A DNA stretch of 14,465 nucleotides from CAZCWX01 sp964502465 (GTDB taxonomy: Bacteria; Desulfobacterota; Binatia; Bin18). The notes under the pieces are model-generated. The model worked only from the letters and a program-made list of their open reading frames with translations. It had not been told where the DNA came from and did no database searches. Below, piece after piece: positions 6,926 to 14,055 of the stretch. The stretch's first letter is position 1, and every line of letters begins with the position of its first letter. The translations under genes were made by a program, and so were the position numbers. The DNA is taken from positions 1 through 14,465 of the forward strand of contig CAZCWX010000031.1 of assembly GCA_964502465.1 (NCBI GenBank). The letters are read 5' to 3'.

Positions 6926-7039
6926 GTCGCTGACCGTCTCTCAACCATAGATCGAAGTGGGGACGAGCCTCCCGCGCACACCTTAGTCGGGACAAATCCA
7001 CGCGACGGAGTGCGATAGATAGTGAGAAGGGGTGCCTCA

Positions 7040-8224
7040 ATGGCGATACCACATGTGTCTCAAGCAGCGCACGATATTGTCCAGGCCACTCACGCCTTGG
7101 CTCCGCTGATTCAGGAATCTCTTGGTGCAATGGAGGCGGAACGCCGATTGGCCCCTCAAGTCGTCGATGCTCTCAGAGGGTTAGGCGCGTTCCGCATGGC
7201 GGTGCCGCGCGCCTATGGAGGGCTTGAGCTCGATCCCATGACGCAGGTCAGGGTAGTAGAAGAACTCTCGCGGATGGACGGGTCGGTCGGCTGGTGCGCT
7301 ATGATTTCGTCAGCGGGGAGTTTTGCCAGCGCGTTCCTTGCACCCGCGGTCGCCCAACGGCTGTGTGGCCCACTCGATTTCTCGCTCGCTGGCCAGGTCG
7401 TGCCAGTCGGGCGCGCCGAGTTGGTTGACGGAGGCTATCGCGTCACTGGGCGATACCGGTTCGGCAGCGGCTGCCAGCACGCCTCGGTTATCTCTGGGGG
7501 ATGTGTGGTCTTTGAAGGGGGTCAACCGCGCCAGCTAAAGGGGCGGCCAGAAATTCGCGTCATGATCTTTCCGCCCGCAGCGTGCAAGATTCTCGACACC
7601 TGGCATACGACCGGCCTGGCTGGCACCGGCAGCCACGATTTTGCAGTCGAGAATGTCTTCGTGCCGTTTGCAGAAAGTTGGAGCTTCGCCGAGCGCCCAC
7701 AGAGCTCCGGCACCCTCTATCGGTTTCCGCCGCTCTTTCTGGTGACACACGCTGGGGTGCCGTTGGGTATCGCCCGTGGGGCCATTGATGCCGTCATAGA
7801 ATTAGCGAGCCGTAAAGAGTCGATGCCGGATCCCCACAAACTCTTTGGCTCTCGCCTGTTACGCGAGGACTCGCGCGCCCATGAAGCGATCGCTGTGGCA
7901 GAAGGGGCGTTGGCGGCGGCTCGCAGCTTCGTCTACTCCACCCTGGAAGAGCTGTGGGAGACGCTCGGGCGCAACGAGAAGCTCTCGCCACGCCAACGTG
8001 CGCTGTATCGGATTATGCTGATCGACGTGCATCGAGTTGCCAAGGAGGTGGTGAGCACGATGTATGATCTGGCGGCGACGAGCGCCATCTACCGTAGTCA
8101 TCCGCTGGACCGCCTGATGCGCGATATCCTGACGGCTTGTCAGCACGGAGTGGTCCACCCCAAGATGTATCGGCCGGCGGGTCGCCTGCTACTGGGGCTG
8201 GAATCTGGCGATCCGCTGTTCTAA
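7040..8224 (+). CDS. Flavin-dependent monooxygenase of the acyl-CoA dehydrogenase fold (HsaA/HpaB-like group)
   Basis: This is an intact 394-residue protein. It has the acyl-CoA dehydrogenase-like N-terminal helical domain (ALRGLGAFRMAVPRAYGGLE, 44-63; VEELSRMDGSVGWC, 73-86), a beta domain with VTGRYRFGSGCQHASVISGG (135-154), and TGLAGTGSHDFAVENVFVP (191-209). Its C-terminal helical domain ends in CQHGVVHPKMYR. The FGSG-x-x-HA signature and the H-G-x-x-H segment fit two-component group D flavin monooxygenases (PF08028; HsaA, DszC, indole-acetate monooxygenase) more than true acyl-CoA dehydrogenases. Such enzymes hydroxylate substrates with reduced flavin supplied by a separate reductase; none is in the window. 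The ATG at 7040 follows AAGGGG at a good distance. A GTG at 7022 would add six residues but lies before that site. It is divergent from the tandem HxlR regulator. Substrate unknown. Confidence 0.85.
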   Translation: MAIPHVSQAAHDIVQATHALAPLIQESLGAMEAERRLAPQVVDALRGLGAFRMAVPRAYGGLELDPMTQVRVVEELSRMDGSVGWCAMISSAGSFASAFLAPAVAQRLCGPLDFSLAGQVVPVGRAELVDGGYRVTGRYRFGSGCQHASVISGGCVVFEGGQPRQLKGRPEIRVMIFPPAACKILDTWHTTGLAGTGSHDFAVENVFVPFAESWSFAERPQSSGTLYRFPPLFLVTHAGVPLGIARGAIDAVIELASRKESMPDPHKLFGSRLLREDSRAHEAIAVAEGALAAARSFVYSTLEELWETLGRNEKLSPRQRALYRIMLIDVHRVAKEVVSTMYDLAATSAIYRSHPLDRLMRDILTACQHGVVHPKMYRPAGRLLLGLESGDPLF

Positions 8225-8232
8225 ATCAAACC

Positions 8233-8340
8233 GGCTTTGTTGCAGCAATAGTCACGGAGACGAATTGCCGGTATTCTTGAGGTATGAAGCACGAGGGAGC
8301 CATTTCCGATTACTCGACGCTGAGTCGGCGGCGGGCAACG
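8233..8340 (+). mobile_element. IS5-like element remnant (one end plus a transposase scrap)
   Basis: GGCTTTGTTGCAGCAA at 8233-8248, nine bases past the monooxygenase stop, resembles the terminal inverted repeats of IS5-family elements (for example IS903, GGCTTTGTTGAAT). About 35 bases on, a frame at 8284 reads MKHEGAISDYSTLSRRRATP. DYSTLSRR is a familiar block just before the catalytic region of IS5-group DDE transposases. Everything else, including the DDE residues and the other end, is missing. The assignment rests on these two short matches. Confidence 0.45.
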
Positions 8341-8425
8341 CCTTTTGGGCAGCATCCGCTCCACAGCAAGTCGTGCCGCTGGGGGGAACATCTAAGGACC
8401 TGGGCAAGAATAACTAGGTCAATTC

Positions 8426-8483
8426 TTGTGGTGCGGGCCTCTGGCCTGCCCTTCACAATGCAGGCGGGACGCCTGCACCACAA
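8426..8483. repeat. REP/MITE-like imperfect palindrome with nested hairpins
   Basis: Two 24-base arms, beginning TTGTGGTGC and ending GCACCACAA, are complementary with four mismatches around a 10-base loop. The right arm folds by itself (GCAGGC-GGGAC-GCCTGC) and the left arm has a similar inner fold (GGCC-TCT-GGCC), so the unit can form a cruciform. Repeats of the GTGGTGC-x-GGC...GCC-x-GCACCAC kind are scattered in many bacterial genomes as REP-like or MITE-like elements. It sits between the IS5-like and IS4-like remnants. Only one copy was noticed in this window. Confidence 0.7.
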
Positions 8484-8504
8484 TATGAGAACGATCAACT
8501 TATT

Positions 8505-9095
8505 TCTGCTCGGCTCCTTAAGGCCCGGGCCTACGTGGCTCAGCACCACTTGCCGACGGAGTTGCCGGTGCGATTGGTCAAAGTCGTGTTGGCGACCGGG
8601 GAAGTCGAAGTCTCGGGGACAGACTGACTCGATGCCCAGGCCTATCCGGCGAGCGAGTTTAGCGTGAGCTATGGCTGGCGCTGGCAATATGAAACCTATC
8701 ATGATCGGCTCAAGAACATCTTTGAAGGGGAGCGCTTTAGTGGGAGCAGGGTGCAGGCGATTGAGCAAGACTTCTATGGCGTGGTGTTTTTGGCGACGTT
8801 GGCGAGCATCTTGAGCAAGCCCGCCCAAGCGCAGTTGAGCGCGCAGGGGCAGGCGCGGGGCTGCACGAATCCCCCCCAGGTGAATCGCGCCGTGAGTTAT
8901 GTCGCAGGCATGGAGCACGTGGTGGAGTTGTTGGGGGATCCTCGGCACCAGCCGCGTCAGACCTTGGCCGCTATCGAGCAGCTCTTGCTGACCAATCCGA
9001 GCCGGCAGCGGACGGGCCGCCATTTCGAGCGAAAAAACCGCTCGACGGCCCATCGGCTGCGCTTCGCCAAATATAGGAAGCGCGCGTTGGCTTAA
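8505..9095 (+). pseudogene. IS4-family transposase, C-terminal half with an in-frame stop
   Basis: The frame opens around 8505 without a start: KARAYVAQHHLPTELPVRLV, then VVLATGEVEVSGTD, a TGA at 8625-8627, LDAQAYPASEF, and on to a TAA at 9093-9095. After the TGA comes YGWRWQYETYHDRLK, an exact Y-x2-R-x3-E-x6-K signature (the YREK motif of IS4-family DDE transposases, holding the third catalytic residue). QDFYGVVFLATLASILS and NPSRQRTGRHFERK follow, typical of the C-terminus. The two catalytic aspartates and some 200 N-terminal residues are missing, so it is inactive. The 3' end abuts the truncated aldo/keto reductase gene, which suggests that this element inserted into it or brought a deletion with it. 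Confidence 0.88.
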
Positions 9096-9096
9096 C

Positions 9097-9168
9097 TTAA
9101 TGCCATTGCCCTCCCAGGGTGAGAGCTGACATCTGAAAACCTGTCCTGCCGCGCATACGCTGTTCCAT
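9097..9168 (-). pseudogene. Aldo/keto reductase-like gene, only the first ~20 codons left
   Basis: A perfect AGGAGGA ribosome binding site on the minus strand leads into ATG at 9168 and MEQRMRGRTGFQMSALTLGG, followed by QWH and a stop at 9097-9099. The pattern M-x-x-R-x-x-GRTG-x-x-x-S-x-L-x-x-G-x is the N-terminus of aldo/keto reductases (PF00248). The family is 300 or more residues long, so the gene is cut exactly where the IS4-family remnant begins. No continuation was found on the other side of the mobile-element region. Because of its strong site, a short peptide could still be made. Confidence 0.65.
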
Positions 9169-9584
9169 GGGATTCCTCCTCTCGCATGTGTATGGCCTTC
9201 GCCGGATCACCGAAAGGTCTCCGCTACTCCTGGGGTCGCCGTCTCGGCAAAAGCCGCCTCTCTTCATAAAGAAGAGAGCACTGCACTCAACAATGTCATG
9301 GAGTCGCCCCTCAAGCAGAAGCGGCGCTGCAACTGCTGCCTCCACACAGGTTGCTCGTCGCTGCAATCCACCTGTTTCTCGTCATCGGCGTATCTTTTCT
9401 TCTTTCGCTCGGCAGTCGACAGTGCTACAAAGGACGCGGGGATATTGGTCGCGAGGTGTGAGTCCTGTCTCCAGCGCTTCTCCCACGCCCACTTACCTGA
9501 CCGTGTCCCATGTGATCTGGACTCATTCCTCCAACCACCGGAAACTGGTCTGTACAGCTACGCGAACAACACCGTGTGTGAGTG
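9169..9584. other. Long intergenic region with two small hairpins
   Basis: No frame here resembles a protein. It includes the leader of the truncated aldo/keto reductase gene and the upstream region of the MFS gene. CGGC-AAAA-GCCG (9245-9256) and a perfect 8-base-pair palindrome CTCTCTTC-ATAAA-GAAGAGAG (9258-9278) lie side by side. They could be a transcription factor site for the reductase gene or a terminator from an older gene. No clear promoter was found for the MFS gene. Confidence 0.5.
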
Positions 9585-10829
9585 ATGCTAGCCTTCTACC
9601 GCCAATTGTTCGTTGGATTACCGCGCGACGTTTGGCTCTTGTCCGTGGTGACCTTTGTGTATCGGAGCGGCACGATGGTGTTGCCGTTCTTGACGCTGTA
9701 TCTCACGACACGCCGAGGATTCTCCGCTCAGGAAGCCGGAGGGGTGTTGAGCCTCTATGGCGTTGGTTCCCTTGGCGGCTCCTACCTGGGCGGGGTGCTC
9801 AGCGATCGACTCGGGCCGCTGTACACCCAATGCCTGGGGCTGAGCCTGACGGCCGGAACCCTCGTCCTGCTTAGCGTCATGCAATCGCCCGCCGCAATCG
9901 TCACTGTCGTGCTCATTATGAGCATCGTCGCGGGGAGTCTGTATTCTTCCAACGCTGCAGCCCTGGCAGCGCTCTCTCCACCCAGTCTCCACGTTCGGGC
10001 ATTTAGCTTACGGCGCTTGAGTATGAATCTTGGTATGTCTATTGGTCCAGCGGTCGGCGGCTTCTTGGTTACGTACTCGTATCGGTGGCTCTTCTGGGTC
10101 GAGGCGAGTCTCTGTCTGACAGCGGCAGCGCTGTTACAGATGCTCTTTCGTCACCCCCTCCGCGTTGCACCGAAAGAGGGGAGCCCGACAGGGAGTGTAA
10201 GGGCGTCGTCTCGGTCTCCCTATCGCGACAGGGTCTTTTTAGTCTTGATCGTACTCGTCACCGTACTTGTGACCGTGTTGTGTCAACTCTTTGGGGCTTA
10301 TCCGCTCACGCTGACCGAGATATACGGGTTGCCAGCCTACGCCATTGGCTTGGTCTTTACGCTCAATACCCTTGTGATTGTGGTGTTCCAGATGCCAATT
10401 GTCCACGCGGTCGAGCGGTCCGATGCGCTGCAAGTCGTTGGTGTTGGGGCCTTTCTTCTCTGTATCGGATTTGCGCTCCTCTCGTTCACCTCGTCGCCGC
10501 TGCTCATTGGCGTGACGGTGTTGGTGTGGACGCTCGGGGAAATGTTGACGACGCCATTGCTGGAAGGGTTTGTTGCGACGCGGAGCCGAGGGGCGCACCA
10601 AGGGCAATACCTGGGCCTCTTTAGCGCGGCCTTCTCCATGGCCTTTGTGCTGGGGCCTATTAGTGGGACGTGGATCTATGAGGTATACGGCTACCGAGCG
10701 CTGTGGTGGACCTGCGGCGTGCTCGGGGTGGTATTATGGAGTGCATTTTCGTTGCTCAGTGTGGCAGTGAAAAAACAGCGCCTCCTGGCCGGACCATGCC
10801 TCCCACTCTCTTCTCAGATGCTTGACTAA
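9585..10829 (+). CDS. MFS transporter, drug/proton antiporter type
   Basis: This inner-membrane protein of about 414 residues has roughly twelve hydrophobic segments in two halves separated by a hydrophilic loop near residues 190-215. Motif A is visible between segments 2 and 3 (GGVLSDRLGP, about 70-79). NLGMSIGPAVGGFL (149-162) is the motif C-like GPxxGG of segment 5, typical of 12-helix drug:H+ antiporters of the MdtH kind. Such pumps export hydrophobic compounds using the proton gradient. The frame can start at GTG 9582 or ATG 9585; neither has a good ribosome binding site, and I prefer the ATG. The end is a TAA shortly after a polar tail. It converges on the CocE-type hydrolase gene. Substrate unknown; MFS identity is firm. 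Confidence 0.88.
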   Translation: MLAFYRQLFVGLPRDVWLLSVVTFVYRSGTMVLPFLTLYLTTRRGFSAQEAGGVLSLYGVGSLGGSYLGGVLSDRLGPLYTQCLGLSLTAGTLVLLSVMQSPAAIVTVVLIMSIVAGSLYSSNAAALAALSPPSLHVRAFSLRRLSMNLGMSIGPAVGGFLVTYSYRWLFWVEASLCLTAAALLQMLFRHPLRVAPKEGSPTGSVRASSRSPYRDRVFLVLIVLVTVLVTVLCQLFGAYPLTLTEIYGLPAYAIGLVFTLNTLVIVVFQMPIVHAVERSDALQVVGVGAFLLCIGFALLSFTSSPLLIGVTVLVWTLGEMLTTPLLEGFVATRSRGAHQGQYLGLFSAAFSMAFVLGPISGTWIYEVYGYRALWWTCGVLGVVLWSAFSLLSVAVKKQRLLAGPCLPLSSQMLD

Positions 10830-10863
10830 AATGGTTGTCGTGTGGGTGTTGGTTGCGGTCTCA

Positions 10864-10908
10864 TCCTCAGGAGTCCCGTTCTCTGTGTGCTTCGGCCCCC
10901 TCTGAGGA
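10864..10908. terminator. Possible weak terminator hairpin between convergent genes
   Basis: TCCTCAG and CTGAGGA can pair around a 31-base loop in the 123-base gap between the MFS gene and the convergent hydrolase. The stem is short and no clear T-run follows on either strand, so this is only a suggestion. Confidence 0.2.
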
Positions 10909-10952
10909 AAGGAGAGGAGCAGAGCAGAGTATTGCATCAATCTTCAGATTCC

Positions 10953-12695
10953 TCACCGCGGAATCACAGGCAGCATGACATGCGACGGTCGCCCCTCATC
11001 ATGAAACACACGCTGCAGTGCGGGTTCGAACCGAGTGGCCTCGGCGCTCGACTCACCGGTTTGTGGGTTGCGATCGAATCGCGGGAAATTCGAGCTGGCG
11101 ATTTCTAGACGGAGGCGATGCCCCGCCTTGAACACATTGCTCGTGGCCCATAGATCAATAGAGTATTCATACACTGCACCCGGGTTGAGCAACGTCCCTT
11201 TCTGGCGTGAGTCGCGATACCGGCCACGAATAATCCCATCAGTGAGATTGCGCGCGTAGCCGTCGGGATGCACATCCACGAGCTTGCCGGTAAAGTCCGT
11301 GTCCGTCGCAGTGGTTGCGGCATACAGCGTCACCGTAATCGGCCCCGTCACTTCAAGGTCGTGCTCCAGTACCGGCGTCGTGTACACCAATACGTCGGAG
11401 CGCTCTTCGATTTGTCGTTGATCAAACGCACCGCCAGGCACGGCAGCGGGCCAACAGCATAACCCACCGCCGCGCGTCGACACGGGATGACGCGGATCAG
11501 CCACATATACATCGGCAGGTTCGCTGCGCGGCGGCTCTGGACTGAGCCATCCATCCCCTCTCAGGCTGTTCGCTTTGCCGCCACTGTGCAGGTAGTATTT
11601 GGTGTAGCGGGTGCGGGCTAGCGGCCATTCGTCTTCCGTACGCCAGCGGTTCTCGCCCATGGTGAAAATGCGCACCGCCGGTTCTTCAAGAAAGTCGTTT
11701 TTCTTTCCTTTCAGCCAGTAATCGAACCATTTGAGGTGCAACCCATCCAGGTCCATTGCTAGCGATGTGGTCGAGAGCCCATAGTTCACCTCTCCCACGA
11801 CGTTATTGAGCGGCAACGTGTGGAACCAGGGACCAAGAATCAGTTTCTGTCCTTCCCGTGCTTCTGGAGTTGCGCCACGTGCGCGCATCCCCACATAGTT
11901 GCGAATCGTGCCGCCGAGAAAAATGTCGTACCAGCCTCCGACATTGCAGGCCGGCGCGCGAACCATCTGATGTCGGGCCTCAATGTTCCACTGCGCCCAG
12001 TACTCGTCATCGTCAGGGTGGGCCAGCCAATCATAAAAATAAGGGGCTGCCTCGCCAAATAAAGGAAATTTGTTGAGCGGTGTCTGGCGAAACCAGTGAC
12101 ACATATCATCAACGCCTTGCAATAGGTTGCCAAGCTGCTCCCCTAAGGTGGGTTTTTTCTTCATCAAGCGTTGGAACGTATCCGGCGCCAGGAAGGTCAT
12201 CGTCCAACTTTCATTAAACCCCAGCGCGAAGGCGCCGCCCTGGTAGGTCCAGCCTTCGTGATAGTCAGACGCGGTAATCAGCGGGAAAAGAGCTTTGAGA
12301 TGCGGCGGCTGAGCGATCGCCGCCAGCCACTGTGTCGCACCGACATAAGACGCGCCATACATGCCCACATTCCCGTCAGACCACGACTGCGCGGCACACC
12401 ATTCCACCGTGTCGTAACCATCGAGGATATCGTCGCGAAACGTGTAAAACTCTCCCTCTGAGGAGTACCGTCCGCGCGAGTCTTGAATGACAACTGCGTA
12501 TCCCTCGCCGGCGGCGCGGATGACGTCGAACATCAAAAGTCCCACGGTGGTCAGATTTTTATTGTATGGAGTGCGTTGTAGAATGACCGGGTATTTCCCC
12601 GGAGCGGCGGGACGAAAGACATCGGCGCGTAACACAACGCCGTCACGCATCAGCGTCGGTACGTCTTTCTCAACAACAATGGTGGGTTCTCCCAT
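10953..12695 (-). CDS. CocE/NonD family alpha/beta hydrolase (X-Pro dipeptidyl-peptidase-like)
   Basis: This intact 580-residue protein has an excellent AAGGAGGAG site before the ATG at 12695. The N-terminal hydrolase domain begins with MRDGVVLRADVFRP (16-29). The nucleophile elbow is GMYGASYVGATQW, with Ser116. NVGGWYDIFLGGT (251-263) carries Asp257 and LILGPWFH (285-292) carries His292, a triad spaced much as in cocaine esterase CocE (Ser117, Asp259, His287). The second half, with PVLEHDLEVTGPITVTLYA and GHRLRLEIASSNFPRFDRNP, is the C-terminal jelly-roll domain (PF08530). There is no signal peptide, so it is probably cytoplasmic. Members hydrolyse esters or amides such as cocaine, glutaryl-cephalosporins or X-Pro peptides; the substrate here is not predictable. 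The upstream DUF1326 remnant overlaps its start by 46 bases in another frame. Confidence 0.92.
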   Translation of the reverse strand: MGEPTIVVEKDVPTLMRDGVVLRADVFRPAAPGKYPVILQRTPYNKNLTTVGLLMFDVIRAAGEGYAVVIQDSRGRYSSEGEFYTFRDDILDGYDTVEWCAAQSWSDGNVGMYGASYVGATQWLAAIAQPPHLKALFPLITASDYHEGWTYQGGAFALGFNESWTMTFLAPDTFQRLMKKKPTLGEQLGNLLQGVDDMCHWFRQTPLNKFPLFGEAAPYFYDWLAHPDDDEYWAQWNIEARHQMVRAPACNVGGWYDIFLGGTIRNYVGMRARGATPEAREGQKLILGPWFHTLPLNNVVGEVNYGLSTTSLAMDLDGLHLKWFDYWLKGKKNDFLEEPAVRIFTMGENRWRTEDEWPLARTRYTKYYLHSGGKANSLRGDGWLSPEPPRSEPADVYVADPRHPVSTRGGGLCCWPAAVPGGAFDQRQIEERSDVLVYTTPVLEHDLEVTGPITVTLYAATTATDTDFTGKLVDVHPDGYARNLTDGIIRGRYRDSRQKGTLLNPGAVYEYSIDLWATSNVFKAGHRLRLEIASSNFPRFDRNPQTGESSAEATRFEPALQRVFHDEGRPSHVMLPVIPR

Positions 12696-12991
12696 GACTC
12701 CTCCTTTTTCGTTCGTCTACGCATCCACCACTGAGTTCTGCTGCTGTTCGCGTGCATTTGCAAGAGCCGGGGAGCGCCAGGGTGCGTCTTGCCGTAAAAC
12801 TTACCGCCATAAGGAACCGTCAGGCAGACGCCACCGGTGACGTATCTGATCAGGATAGCATAGCGACGAGCGCAAAGAACAGGCATAATTTTGCCGTCCT
12901 GAACGAGCAGAAGACACTTTGGCTCAAGAGAGGCGCAGAAGGGTAGGGACCTGCTCTTCCGCGCTCTTGGTCGGAAGTTGACAGGGTGAAA

Positions 12992-13324
12992 AAATAGAAG
13001 CATCGGTGCCACGGCTTCGCCACGCACATCTTTGATCAGACGGCCAAAACCGCCCATCCAGCCGCCTGCCTGTCCGCTAAAGATCATGTCGAGCGCCTCC
13101 CGCTGCCGGTCGTCCGCGCGGGCGTCCAAGAAAAATCCCGCCACCACAACCACATTGAGTCCGGCCAGCGTGACATCACCGTACTGACCGTCTCGAACAT
13201 GATAGGCCAATACGCCCTCGCAATAATTGTTCGTTGGCGGTTGGGCAAATTCACAGGGGCAGGGACTGTTGCAGCTACAGACATCGAACCAGTCGCCAGT
13301 AACCCGCCATGGTGGGACAGCCAT
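12992..13324 (-). pseudogene. DUF1326 protein, internally deleted and C-terminally replaced
   Basis: From the ATG at 13324, preceded by a good GGAGG site, the protein reads MAVPPWRVTGDWFDVCSCNS with PCPCEF next, the conserved Cys-rich start of DUF1326 (PF07040). It then gives GQYGDVTLAGLNVVVVAG, and jumps to FFLDARADDRQREALDMIFSG and QAGGWMGGFGRLIKDVRGEA. Between GLNVVVVAG and FFLDARA about 15 residues usually present (an NIW-x-G-x-x-K-like strand) are missing in frame. After VAPMLLF, around 12992, resemblance to the family ends. The frame then continues about 110 residues through unrelated sequence to 12650, overlapping the CocE gene. Normal members have about 200 residues. Function of the family is unknown; a metal-binding role has been guessed from the cysteines. 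The product might still be translated. Confidence 0.75.
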
Positions 13325-13590
13325 GCTACGTCCTCCTTTCAGCGCACAGCGAAGCATCGTCAATTACAGAGCCGATGCGCTTGGAGCTCAGCGAGGTTTG
13401 AGCGAACTGCCACTCTGATCAGCGACACGCCGCCGTGACTGACCAAACAACTGGAGGGTCGCTGAACATTGTGTGAAGGTGTTCATAAGGATAGGTACCG
13501 TGCATCCTCCTTTGCTCGGCTGTCTCCGGGCTTCGTCCCTCTTTTTCTGCGGGTTTTCTGTTGGTCAGAGCAGCAATCATGCGGATTTTC
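13325..13590. other. Intergenic region with an orphan ribosome binding site
   Basis: No recognisable gene. On the minus strand AAAGGAGG directly touches an ATG at 13505 that opens a 28-residue frame ending at 13419 (MHGTYPYEHLHTMFSDPPVV then VWSVTAACR). The spacing is too short for good initiation and I know no homologue. It may be the beginning of yet another deleted gene. Confidence 0.3.
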
Positions 13591-14055
13591 TCAACCGGTT
13601 TCGATCGGCAGCGCTTCGTCTCTGGCCCACTCCCCCATCGATGCGTCATAAAGGGTCAGATTTTCATACCCCAGCTGATGCAGCAGAAATAGATCGACGG
13701 TTGCGGAAATACCACCACCGCAGTAAGCAATCACCTTTTTTGACTTCTCCACGCCAACGGCATTAAACTTGGTCCGGGCATCTTCGAGCGGAACGAAAGC
13801 ATGGGTGCGGGAATCAAGCAGGCTGGCTGCGGGTACGTTGACGCTGCCCGGCACGCGCCCGGGACGGCCGTAGCGACTCGGTCCTGCACCACGGTGGTAG
13901 TCAGGGCTGAGCGCGTTGACGATGGCCGTGGCCGCGTCATCAAGGGCGGCCAGCACCCTTTCCTTGTCAACAAACAGGTCCGGTTGCGGCCGGGCGGTGA
14001 ACTCTGCCGGCGGGTAGGCGCACGGGGTGGTCGAGACGGGTCGGCCTTCCGCGCC
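13591..14055 (-). pseudogene. Two-domain rhodanese (sulfurtransferase), N-terminal domain missing
   Basis: From about 14055 the minus strand reads AEGRPVSTTPCAYPPAEFTA, the end of the first domain plus the linker found in thiosulfate or 3-mercaptopyruvate sulfurtransferases. The complete second domain follows: RYGRPGRVPGSVNVPAASLL, then VIAYCGGGISATVDLFLLHQ with the catalytic cysteine in the active loop CGGGISAT, then LTLYDASMGEWARDEALP and a stop at 13591-13593. The usual length is 270-300 residues and about 150 remain. Upstream, the frame stays open to 14223, but that part is antisense to the plus-strand amidohydrolase and is not rhodanese. The domain with the active cysteine is whole, so a short active protein from an internal ATG (for instance 14066) is imaginable, but no ribosome binding site supports it. 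Confidence 0.82.

Noticed and set aside
7022..7039. GTG start at 7022 for the monooxygenase
   Set aside because: The AAGGGG ribosome binding site lies after this codon and fits the ATG at 7040.
8310..9053. 247-codon minus-strand open frame
   Set aside because: It is antisense to the IS4-family transposase remnant and runs through its in-frame stop; no recognisable motif.
9167..9874. 235-codon plus-strand open frame before the MFS gene
   Set aside because: The sequence is low-complexity Ser/Arg/Thr-rich, overlaps the MFS gene in another frame, and resembles no protein.
10085..10624. 179-codon plus-strand frame inside the MFS gene
   Set aside because: Out of frame with the membrane protein and without motifs.
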